NCBI GenBank assembly: GCA_015178975.1 | Contig: WHVD01000008.1 | Span: 992,001-1,056,000, forward strand | Length of the DNA stretch: 64,000 bases | DNA from: Hysterangium stoloniferum | Lineage: Eukaryota; Basidiomycota; Agaricomycetes; Hysterangiales; Hysterangiaceae | Direction of reading: 5' to 3' | Part shown: positions 10,862 to 20,459 of the stretch, in pieces | How the letters are laid out: the number at the start of each line of letters is the position of its first letter | How positions within the stretch are numbered: the stretch's first letter is position 1 | Program-made: the position numbers and the translations under genes | Notes under the pieces: model-generated | What the model was told of the DNA's origin: nothing | The model's database searches: none | The model's input: the letters and a program-made list of their open reading frames with translations, nothing else

Positions 10862-11870
10862 CTATACATTAAATAGCACAGCACAAATAGTACCTTGTAA
10901 GGATGAGCTTTCCCATGCTTTGGTACTCTCCTGATAGTGATGGTGAGTGTCACCAGACAACTCTGCACATGTGCATCCAGGCTCCAGCCCTCGACAAGTC
11001 CTACACTCCTTGACACATTGAATCTTCTTCTTCACACAAGGCTTGCAAGGCCAGCTGTGAAAGGAATAAAGTGTAAATATTCCAACAAAGCAAACTGAAC
11101 ACAAAACCACACTCATCATTGCACTGGGCCTTGGCTGCATGACAACCAGTGCAGGCCCATTTCACATTCTTCTTTTTGTGTGCCTTGTCTACACACTTCT
11201 TCCCCAAATTGATGCAACACCCACATGACTGTGCCCTCTCACACTTGATATTCAGCTTGCCACAGGACATGCAACATGGTTTTTGTCCTGGTCCTAGGGG
11301 AAAAATACACCGAGTGCTGTGCATTGAGCAGCAAGAACAGGGCAATTCGCCATTGCAAACAGTACTGTCATTTTTGCACAACTTGCAGGTATTGTCAATT
11401 AGTTGAAATGGCTTTGGAGGAGGTTGAGAGGGGGAAGAGGAATGCAGGAGGATAGCGGGTTGGCAGGGTGGGATGACAATGTGCTTTGGCTTGACCCTAT
11501 GGGGAACAAGAGGGACATGAGTAAAGAGTGGGAGACTTGTTATGCCATTTTTTGTGCAGGGGGAACAGGGCTGGTTGCCATCACAGCTGTGTACATGTGG
11601 GTGAGTGTGGATGGAGTATGAAACATGGGAGAGTCTCACACTAGTTTCGAGAGAGAGAGAGAGAGGAGAAGGATAGATGGCAGTGAAAAGGATGATGTAC
11701 ATATATACCCCTGCTTGCCAGATTCCGATCCATAAATGCCTTGCACGTTTTTTTGCTTTGCGAGGATGACCCATGGGTCTGACCAGAATTATCTTGTTTC
11801 CAGCTGTAACTTCTTCGAAACTGGATGCCTCATCTGTAGATCCCATTTTGCTTCCATGCATGCACAACAT
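10862..11870 (-). CDS. Gene Y, copy B: poly-Zn2Cys6 protein
   Basis: The model starts at ATG 11870, splices 11055-11112 (58 bp, GT-AG) and stops at 10862, giving 951 nt or 316 residues with the frame kept. Three complete modules C-x2-C-x6-C-x5-C-x2-C-x6-C stand in tandem: C162-C188 (CKLC start), C200-C226 (CMSC start) and C240-C266 (CTGC start). The last is completed only after splicing. A degenerate half module (CDGNQPCSPC, about 96-105) precedes them and a half module CRTC..C..C (270-282) follows. Gal4-type modules bind two zinc ions and usually one per protein contacts DNA; an array suggests another use, or multivalent DNA binding. Compared with copy A, module 1 and half of module 2 are replaced by a CT-rich tract near 11650. 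Whether this copy is expressed cannot be told. Confidence 0.55.
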
Positions 11871-11939
11871 GCTCCTCCACAGCAGCCCATGTTGCAGGGA
11901 CTCCAGGGATCATGCCACTAAAACTTACCTTGCTCAATC

Positions 11940-12190
11940 TAGGACCAATGTTCATTAGACATATTTTCTCCAACATAAAACTTTCAGTTTCATAAGTCAT
12001 TTTCAGCTGGCATGAGTATATATATTTGGTTTATAGAATTTTTTATTTATTTGAAGGGTTGTTGTAGTGACAACACAATGCCCCACTATGCAGCTATCTC
12101 AGATAAAATGGGAAACCAGTGATTAGCCCACAATCAGAAGCATGAAAGATAAAACAATAATGGAGAGGGTAGGATAAACTGTTCATGCAA
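11940..12190. other. Interval without a recognised gene
   Basis: AT-rich stretch between gene Y and the integrase relic. No feature seen. Confidence 0.4.
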
Positions 12191-12390
12191 ACACTCACGG
12201 TATGATCAGCTTTGGTTTTCTGGCATATGTCACAGCTGCAATCATATGCCACGCAGTCCTGTAGCATTTGGGGCCAGAAGAAGGGGTCCTTCATCAGCTG
12301 AAATAATCAGTGTCCTCCTGCATGGGCTCCCTCAAAGGGATTGTCATGTATTAGCTTGAGTATGGTAGGTGTGATATTGCTGGAATGCAT
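12190..12390 (-). pseudogene. Ty3/gypsy integrase fragment (HHCC zinc region)
   Basis: The minus-strand frame reads LIHDNPFEGAHAGGH, a stop, then LMKDPFFWPQM..YDCSCDICQKTK. This is the HHCC zinc-binding module at the start of retroviral-type integrases (two His, then C-x2-C) followed by the usual CQKTK. One in-frame stop falls where a Trp is usual. No neighbouring pol sequence remains, so this is an isolated relic. Family assignment is secure; the source element is not. Confidence 0.65.
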
Positions 12391-12477
12391 ATTCAACTTT
12401 TCCAGTCCGAATCTCAGAAGCATAGCAGTTTACTCTTGCCAACAAAATAATGGGAAATAATTGTTACCACATTTGGG

Positions 12478-12809
12478 ACAGCTGTGATAGAGATTAATAA
12501 AATACTGAATAAAATGAATGCGAGTTTACTGTGATTTTGCACCAGGGGTGAAAATGAGATGGATGCAGTCATGCATAAATGGGAAGACCGGCCCACTAGT
12601 ATTGAGGGGGGGGGGAGTAACTACAGAAAGAAAGATTATAAGTCATAGTTAGGATGGAAATTTGTAGGCAAAAAGGACAAAATGGGACTCACATTCCAAA
12701 ATGGCCTTCATGGTAAGATACAAACGTCACTCAGGCTTACTTGGTTTGGTGTCCCAGATGCAGTGGAATAAAAAAGATACGAGGTATACCCCTCACCATG
12801 ACATCATAT
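12478..12809. repeat. Copy 1 of a 330-380 bp tandem repeat
   Basis: Starts CAGCTGTGATAGAG and contains GATGGATGCAGTCATGCAT and TTCCAAAATGGCCTTCATGG, all shared with the units at 13486 and 13866. It is separated from unit 2 by the insertion at 12810-13485. Confidence 0.85.
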
Positions 12810-13485
12810 GGAGGATATCTGAAAACTATTAAGTATACCAAATTCTAATATATTCTAAAGGTCATTTAAACATCTGGGATGTGATTCAAACATAATTTGG
12901 TTTTTAAAACTTTCAAAAAGTTTTAAACTCTCTCATACATTACAAACTAAAGAATCTTTCCAGACACGAGTAGACAATGAAAAAAATTAGTAGTTTGAAA
13001 CACTAATACTTTTAAAAAATAGATACCTTTAGATAGCCCATTCCATGCATATGTATATCATTGGCACCTCTAAATACATATGTATTACTTTGGAATAGAT
13101 CTGTCAATCTGAACAGATTTCTACTTGATTCAACATACCCCAGAATATATAGGTAATTTCACTTAATAAAGAAGGCCATAGGATGGAAAATTTCCAATGA
13201 CATCTCATATATTTTACTAGGAAATAACTACAGTTTAGTTTTTAAAAAACAAATTAACAACAAAAAAATTAACAAGTATTTACATAAATTGGAAAACTAT
13301 ATACAATAGGTTCTATTAATTGACTCTGAATTATTTAGGATGTAATATGAAGAATTGTTTCTTATGATTGGTGGTTAACAATATAATACTCTCAGAGGAT
13401 ATGTCACTATTTAAAGATGGATTTTTGTAGCAATTTTGCTTTTATTAGTAAACATTTGATATTATAATGATTACAGACAACCTCC
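12810..13485. mobile_element. MITE-like insertion, TSD TAT, GGAGG/CCTCC termini
   Basis: 676 bp of AT-rich non-coding DNA with an imperfect terminal inverted repeat of about 30 bp starting GGAGG. It is flanked by TAT (12807-12809 and 13486-13488). The unit 2/unit 3 junction at about 13856-13880 shows the uninterrupted site CATCATATGGTCCCTG, so insertion into the repeat array is directly visible. Superfamily not determined. Confidence 0.7.
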
Positions 13486-14240
13486 TATGGTCCCTGTAAG
13501 CTAAGTGGGGGAGTGCCAGGCCCATATGACATCACTGCACTGTGAAAAGTGTAATAGAGATTAATAAAAGAATGAATAAAATCAATGTGAGCTTACTGTG
13601 ATTTTTCACCAGACATGAAAATGAGGTGGATGCAGTCATGCATGAATGGGGAGAACGGCCCACTAGTGTTGAGGTGGGGAGTAACTATGGAAAGAAAGAT
13701 TAAAGTCATAGTTAGCACAGGAATTCACAAGCAAAAAAGACAAAATGGGACTCACATTCCAAAATGGCCTTCATGGTAAGATACGAACACGACTCAGGCT
13801 ATTTGGTTTGGTGTCCCAGATCCAGGGGAATAAAAAATATTACCAGGTGAACCCCTCAACATGACATCATATGGTCCCTGTAAGCTAAGCGGGGAGTGCA
13901 GGGCCCATATGATGTCACTGCAGTGTGAACAGCTGTGATAGAGATTAATAAAAGACTGAATAAAATGAAGGCTAGCTTACCCTGATTTTGGACCAGGGGT
14001 GAAAATGAGGTGGATGCAGTCATGCATGAATGGGGAGAATGAACCACTAGTGTTGGGGCAAGGAGTAACTACGGAAAGAAAGATTAAAGTCATAGTTAGC
14101 ACAGGAATTTGTAAGCAAAAAGGACAAAATGGGACTCACATTCCAAAATGGCCTCCATGGTAAGATACAAATGTCACTCAGGCTACTTGGGTTGGTGTCC
14201 CAGATCCAGGGGAATAAAAAAGATATGAGGTGTGGCCTCA
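13486..14240. repeat. Copies 2 and 3 of the tandem repeat
   Basis: Unit 2 (13486 to about 13867) and unit 3 (about 13868-14240) both open with TATGGTCCCTGTAAGCTAAG and are over 90% alike by eye. The short minus-strand ORFs here are by-products of the repeat. Confidence 0.85.
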
Positions 14241-14427
14241 GGATTTGATTCCTCATGTTCTGTGATCATGACTCTGGGTTTTTGAAATCTGTAATGTTCT
14301 TGGTGCCTCTGATTCTAAGCATTGATGAACACTTTCTGCAAGTTGTTGGCATAGCTCTGTAATCCCATTACATCATCAATAGGTTTGCCCTGTAACAGGT
14401 ACAGCCATTCCATGGGTAGAGTTAAAA
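14240..14427. other. Interval without a recognised gene
   Basis: Transition between the tandem repeat and the X-repeat fragment. No feature seen. Confidence 0.4.
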
Positions 14428-14691
14428 TTAAATGGTGGATCCTGCTGAAGGTTTACAGCTTGTTCCTTGCCCGTGGTCATCATGTGTAGCCAGATGTAGA
14501 GGTTTCTTTCCTTTTAATAGGATGTTTTCTTTGTAGGAAAAGAACAGTCCAGCCTGGATCACCACTGTGAAGAGTTGCAGAAGTTCTGACTGCTCTATAT
14601 ATGAAGAATATTGACCATTTAGGTATGACACAACTATATCAACTTTGCAGTACAATTCCCTAGGAACTATATATTGACTATCGACGTACAA
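14428..14691 (-). repeat. Third, partial copy of the X repeat
   Basis: The minus strand reads SYLNGQYSSYIEQSELLQLF, which matches SHLNGRYSSYIERLELPPLF upstream of gene X copy B (about 10265-10200). Only this segment is recognisable. Confidence 0.6.
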
Positions 14692-15030
14692 TATAGAAAG
14701 TAAATCACTTTAGTTGGCTTTAGTAGTGGTAAGACAACTAAGACAACTAAGGGAAATGGAATTGACTTTGCAGTACAATTCCCTAGCAACTATATATTGA
14801 CTATCGAAGTACAATATAGAAAGTAAATAGCTTTAGTTGGCTTTAGTAGTGGTAAGACAACTAAGACAACTAAGGGAAATGGAATTGACTTTGCAGTATG
14901 ATTCCCTAGTGACTATACAGTATATTGACTATCAAAGTACAATATAGCAAGCAAATAGTTTTAGTTGGCTTTAGTAGCAGTAAGACAACTAAGATGATGG
15001 AAAAATGGAATCAACCTTGCAGTATGATTC
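14640..15030. repeat. About 123-bp minisatellite, three units
   Basis: Units start near 14642, 14765 and 14887, each with TTTGCAGTA..ATTCCCTAG and TTTAGTTGGCTTTAGTAG. The first two are nearly identical, the third diverged, and a fourth start is visible at about 15015. Confidence 0.85.
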
Positions 15031-15117
15031 CCTAGAGTGAGTTAATGAAGTAATGAGGGGAGGGGAGGGAGGATGATACGAATAATGCAAGATGTGAGCA
15101 GAAGTCAATAGTAGCTG

Positions 15118-15943
15118 TAATGTATTAGCCTTATTTTAATATTATTTTCTGGAAAAAGGAGTCCAATGCTCTATCAAAGTATGCAAATACTCAATTCACT
15201 ACAAGGTAAAATAATTTAAGTATTTGATATTAATCAGTGGCAGCCTGAATAGACTTAGAACCCCTGAAGTCAAGAGTTTACTTGAATATATACACCCTAC
15301 TTCGCAAAGAAGGTTTTGAGAGCTGCTTGTGCAAGCTTGTTCTTTTTCTGTGATAACAACTACTAAAATAAGAATAACAATTTACTGATTCCAAAGCTAG
15401 ATTTAACTTCAATGCTAGCTAGTTTATATATATTTTATACTATTTATCAAACAGTAAAAATATTTATAAACAGGTCAAAAGATTAGATATAGAATAAAAC
15501 ACTATTTGGTTAATATATGCTTTATTTACACTAACTTATCAGAATCTTAATGTAGTCTTAGGATCTTGCAAGGATATTCTCAGTATTTATTTATGTGAAT
15601 ATGCTTTACTGATTCATAATAAATGAGGAACAGGGATTATTTGTAATGTAATAATCAGAAGTTTTTAGATTACAAATAACAAGAAATGTAACAAGGATTA
15701 TTTGCAATGTGATAATCAGTCAAATTACTCAACAAGAGGTGACTGAAGTCTTAAACTACAAATAACAAGATATGTAACAAGCAGTCAAATTACTCAATAA
15801 GAGGTGACTGTAGTACAAAGGATTAATACCAAAGTACTCAACAAGAGGTGGCAGGGAGTCCTGATTGGTAGAATTACTGTCAAATTACTCAACAAGAGGT
15901 GACAGGGAATCCTAGGTGCCAGATGCTCAACTAAGAGGTGGCA
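15118..15943 (+). repeat. Dispersed repeat R, copy 1
   Basis: Non-coding; matches the reverse complement of 30123-30796 over roughly 650 bp. The right part contains several short direct repeats around ACTCAACAAGAGGTG. The TRIM-like element inserted at its right edge. Confidence 0.75.
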
Positions 15944-15948
15944 ATAAA

Positions 15949-16154
15949 TGTTGACTTTTCTGGGATTTCGGGTTAGCGACGGATTGCGAGCATTAGGGCT
16001 CGGGTCGCAGCATTGGGGATTCACCGTGTACTATGGGTTACATAAGGTCTATTTGTACTTATTTAGTCCTTATCCGTTTACAATGAGTACTGCCACCTCA
16101 CTCAGACAAACGGAAAGTTATACGGTCTAGGAACAGCACCACGAAAACTTAACA
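15949..16154 (+). repeat. 5' LTR of the TRIM-like element
   Basis: 206 bp; retains CpG at most positions where the 3' LTR has TpG or CpA. Confidence 0.95.
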
Positions 16155-17041
16155 TAAACGGATCATGGCCAGCCATTGTTAACCAAAGCTAGGTGCTGTG
16201 CAGACCACCTTTGATCTCGTCGCTACAAATCACCATTTGCGCAATTTTGTTTTTCTCGAGTGTCGACTCGTCGCATCCTTGTTAGACAACCATATAGAAT
16301 GGCATAGAAGCCGCAGTATTTGCACGGGAAGGACTCCGGGGCGATACAGTGAACTTGCAGGAGTGAGCGGCCGTATTAAAGGGCTTAGAAGTTGCAGTAC
16401 TTGCACAGGAAGGACTCTGGGGCAGTACATTAAACTCTGCAGTTCGTAGATTCTCGTGGGAAGGACTCCACAGTATCTGTTTGGTCTATTTTAGACTGCT
16501 CGGTGTGTTTTGAACCACCGGGAGTGTGCTGACTTTATTGTCTGGCACTAGGCTTGTTTTAGCCGCATTTTCCTTTTTTTCATTTTTTCACTATTCTAAA
16601 TCGGCGTCGACCACTTGTCCAAAACGGGAGACGAGAAATGCTTTTTGCTCACGTCCACGGTGCATCGACGTATACCCCCCCCACTTTTTTTGCATCAACG
16701 GGTTATCAGTTCTGCAAAAATTACCATTCGGATTTCACACATCGTGCGAGACTTATCACTCGTAAATAATCAAATTCTACTGCTGGCACGAAGGACTGTG
16801 CAGAGTGCTGAGCCAGGTCACATTTGTCCCAGATCGCTGTTTAGACATCGCCATCCGCCATCATACTTCTCAGAAAGGGCCTTGGGATTGATTGGGAATG
16901 GGAGTTGCAGTGAGGGAGCTTGGGCTGGGAGGCTTGCTATCACGGTATAAGCATTTCAGTTCAGATTTGGAGTTGCTGAACTTCAGGGAGTGCTCGGGCC
17001 GTAGGGATGGTCACCGTGAGCCCCTTATGCTCGAGGGAGTG

Positions 17042-17247
17042 TGTTGACTTTTCTGGGATTTCGGGTTAGTGACGGATTGTGAGCATTAGGGCTCGGGTCA
17101 CAGCATTGGGGATTCACCGCGTACTATGGGTTACATAAGGTCTATTTGTACTTATTTAGTTCTTATCTGTTTACAATGAGTACTGCCACCTCACTCAGAC
17201 AAACGGAAAGTTATACAGTCTAGGAACAGCACCACAAAAACTTAACA
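17042..17247 (+). repeat. 3' LTR of the TRIM-like element
   Basis: 206 bp; preceded by the purine-rich CTCGAGGGAGTG at 17030-17041. Confidence 0.95.
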
Positions 17248-17504
17248 ATAAACTGCTAGCTGCAGTGACACACTGATGTGGTGATAAATTGGTTGATAAG
17301 ATTGGTTATATTTCATGGCTGGAGCAGAGCTCCTTATATACACTGAGATCTGAGACATTTAGAGACATATTGAACTTTATTTCTATCCTATTTTAGCTAT
17401 TTTACTTGGAATGTTTTAGACATTTCCGCCATTCTCTACTGTAGCATGTATGGTGGCATAATATTCCCAGATGACATAATATATGACATAATATTCCCGC
17501 GCTA

Positions 17505-17615
17505 GTGCACGTGTGACACCCATTGCACCTTGTGACTGTCACACGCCTTTTGTGACTGTCACACGCCCTTGTGACTGTCATGTGGCCTTGTGACGACTGT
17601 CACTTGTTGTGATGA
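17505..17615. repeat. Palindromic minisatellite TTGTGACTGTCACACGCC
   Basis: Four to five degenerate units of about 20-22 bp, each containing the inverted repeat TGTGACTGTCACA. Confidence 0.8.
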
Positions 17616-18291
17616 AGATTCCCGTGTGTTGTGTAATAAGCGCCAGGTGGCCGGTTTGAAGATATATAGTTAAAAAAGAATAAAAAGTAGAAATTTCGTA
17701 GCTCCCTCAATTTATAAGATAAAAATGCAAAATAAATTGCATATATTCAATATAAATTAAGAGAATATTGTACAATTTTATAATCGCGTTATAAGTACAT
17801 TTAGAAGCCTTTGTTAAGAATTTCGTTTTGGGAAAATTGCGAAAAATAGAAAAAACCTTTAAAATACATAACAGTAGCTCAAGCTTCAACTATACAGTGC
17901 AAAGCTAGATAGTTGTTGTAAGTTCAAGTTAGAAGCCATTCAAGACAGCTGAGACTTAGTTAAAAAATTATAATAAATTAACTAAGATATAATAGCATTA
18001 TATGAGCTCATATATGCTATTATTATGTGAAGTTAAAAGGAACTAAGCCTTATATTTCAAAATAGAAATAATAAAAATACAATAAATCCGAAAAAATATT
18101 AAATTATTCAAAGAAAATTAAGAGAAAATTATGAGATAATGCTGATACCTCACAGGTGTGCATACTGTATATTAGCACGCATAGTTGGAACTCAGACACT
18201 TTTACCACAGACACTGTTTTAGTGTCCTGTAAGTTGTGGGTAAGATGACATTTGGAATATGAATGGAAATAGGCCAGGAGTTGCAAGGAAG
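17616..18291. other. AT-rich interval without a recognised gene
   Basis: Very AT-rich between about 17640 and 18130. No gene or clear repeat. Confidence 0.5.
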
Positions 18292-18990
18292 TCACTGACA
18301 ATGGTGGGTGGTGAGATGATACTGAGCATATGATAATTTGCAAGGGGAGTGAGACAGTTGGTTGTGCAGGCATACAGAACAGTTACAACTCACCTTCACA
18401 ATGCTAAATGGATCCAGCGTAATCCGCGAAACAGGCAACTCTTCATGCGCCCTCCATGCATTCATCATATGCCACCCTTCGCTTCTCTCATCACCAGAAT
18501 CAACACTATACACTGCAATCACACCACTTCTTGATCCAGTCCACAACTTATCCAGCACACCTTCCAATGCCAACACATCTGAATTTGAAATCTTAACGAT
18601 CCCAATGTAAATGGGTACAGCTTTTCCGGAGTCGAAAGTATCCATGCCCTCTGTCCAGACCGAAATGAAACCACCTTCGATAGATGCAGTCAGGGTGCAA
18701 AGGCAGTACAGCACCGCTCCTAAGGACTCTGATGGTGTAAGTATCTTCAAGCTGCAATTCGCTGTGAGAATAGGACGCATTTGAAATCTGGCTGAGATGT
18801 CAGAAATGATAGCCTAGAATACACCAAAAACAACACTTACAACAGTGTACTTGGGATCGTAAGTGTCCACTTTGACATTGTCATATTGCAGAGCATCACG
18901 GAGTACAGTAAGGCCAATCTTCAGTGCGCTTTGTGCTGTACTTGCAAGGGAATGGGTGGCAAAGTATATTCCTGTATCCCCAGGTCATAT
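18292..18990 (-). pseudogene. Unidentified gene relic with an in-frame stop
   Basis: One reading frame on the minus strand runs THSLASTAQSALKIGLTVL through TYDPKYTVV, crosses a TAG near 18814, and continues AIISDISARFQMRPIL through EGGFISVWTEGMDTFDSG and WHMMNAWRAHEELPVSRITL. The 27 nt around the TAG keep the frame but would be too short for an intron, so a nonsense mutation is the simpler reading. I do not recognise the family. Codon-like composition and frame length suggest a former gene. Confidence 0.4.
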
Positions 18991-18999
18991 TTTTCCTTG

Positions 19000-19492
19000 T
19001 CACAGAAGATCTGAGTCGTCTGGTGAAAATTAATTTAATTTGATGGTGTGACCAAACAAACGCGACGTGAATGATGCAAATATGTGTTACAAAGCATGTG
19101 GGTGCTGTCGCCTAATGTAATATTCCCACGTCAGAGTGGGTATTTAGGCTCATGGACACAGAATAATGGTGAAAAAACCATAATATCAAGCTACCACCTT
19201 GGGCAAAACAAGATCTCTTACTATTTATTATACAGCACTGTTGTATATATTATTGCTTAACCAATCATGAGTTGTTCTCATTTTCCTTGCATAAGGCCCT
19301 TGAGAGTGAATATGTTAGCGAACACTTGCCTGCCTGGATCAATTTGATCTGGGGGTGAGATCCAGAGGCATTCAATGTCTTCCACCCTTTGAGTTATGGA
19401 GGCTCTGTTGGTATGTTATATTCTAGTTTAATATTAGCTGTGCCATAACAATGGCAGGAAGATTTGAACTCAATATCAGATCAAATTGAATG
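19000..19492. other. Interval without a recognised gene
   Basis: No ORF, repeat or RNA gene recognised. Confidence 0.4.
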
Positions 19493-19497
19493 AGAAG

Positions 19498-20316
19498 TGT
19501 TAGGATACACACACAGGGCGGGTTTCCGGAGAAACCCGCGGAATATCCGGTAGGACTTGGCTTCAGCTTATAGGCTGCGCCCTCGCTAGATCGTGTTGTC
19601 CAATTTCAGACAGGCAGACGGGAATCCCGGGGAGTCCGGGCGGGGGTTCGTGGGTCGTGAGCGTAGGTCGTGAGTCGAGAGTCGTGAATCGAGATAGTCG
19701 AGAGAGATAGATGCGCCGGAGCCCGTGGGCTCCGACTAGTGCGAGCGGTCTGATAAGAGTAGGGTTTTAGAGAGGAAAATGTATTAGATTACTGGGGGGA
19801 ATCTAAGCTAATTTTCTGACTGGATTGTATGTACAACATCTGCCAGTTTATATAGACCGTGGAATGCATGACATACCGAATCCAGTAATAATGAGACGAA
19901 ACGAGCAAAACATAAAACGGGAATAGTAAACACCAAATTGGTGTTAGGAACGGGACGGAACGGAGCGGAGTCCGAATCGTGACAAAGCATAACCCATAAC
20001 GGGAAACGGAGCGGGAGCGGAGTCCTAAATCGTGACAGGTCATTTGACTAAAATGGGAACGGGGCTCGATTAGAGCGGTGACGGGATTCTAAGCGGGTTC
20101 CGGTGACTGATGCGTGGGACGAAGACGGACATAGACAGAGACGGGGTCCGGGGGAAGTCCGGTGACTGATATGTGTCTTAATGAGGTCGAACGTAACGAG
20201 TCTTGATGTAATGGAGTCCGGGTGGGAAATCCTATAAACAGACGATTGGTGCTTGTAGTGCGTGGGGGCGTACGAGTTAGTGCCCGGAGTCCGGCGGGAT
20301 TTGTCCGGTCATAACA
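19498..20316 (-). mobile_element. Solo LTR, Ty3/gypsy family, TSD AGAAG
   Basis: Inverted orientation: TGTTAGGATAC at 19498 and ..GTCATAACA at 20316, flanked by AGAAG at 19493-19497 and 20317-20321. It contains the family block GGACTTGGCTTCAGCTTATA near its left end. Many intact CpGs remain, so it looks younger than the LTRs at 31-35 kb. Confidence 0.95.
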
Positions 20317-20459
20317 AGAAGCCACCATAGGAATCATTCACAACTGTTTGTACATTTCTTACATTTTGTATTGGAAAGAAAATTTAACCATGCATTGGGT
20401 CTGTGATATCTGATGGGCCCATAGAGCATGTAAGTAGCTGCTAAATTCTCGTCCAAGAT

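Larger units (their letters stand above)
15949..17247 (+). mobile_element. TRIM-like LTR mini-element, TSD ATAAA
   Basis: Two 206-bp LTRs (15949-16154 and 17042-17247) start TGTTGACTTTTC and end AAACTTAACA. ATAAA flanks both ends (15944-15948, 17248-17252). The 887-bp interior has no gag or pol, only short spurious ORFs and an internal duplicated block (about 16312 and 16392, each with TTGCAC.GGAAGGACTC.GGGGC). The LTRs differ at 8 of 206 positions, all transitions. The size fits terminal-repeat retrotransposons in miniature, which depend on another element's proteins. No convincing tRNA-primed start site could be assigned. Confidence 0.9.

Noticed and set aside
12414..14256. Small secreted-protein-like ORFs on the minus strand
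   Set aside because: They are the same translated segment repeated in the tandem units (SFSPLVQN.., LISITAV) and have no independent support.
16155..17041. Protein-coding genes inside the TRIM-like element
   Set aside because: The ORFs of 60-110 codons overlap on both strands, follow the internal duplication and resemble nothing.
15949..17247. RIP as cause of the LTR differences
   Set aside because: RIP favours CpA; here 7 of 8 changes are at CpG.
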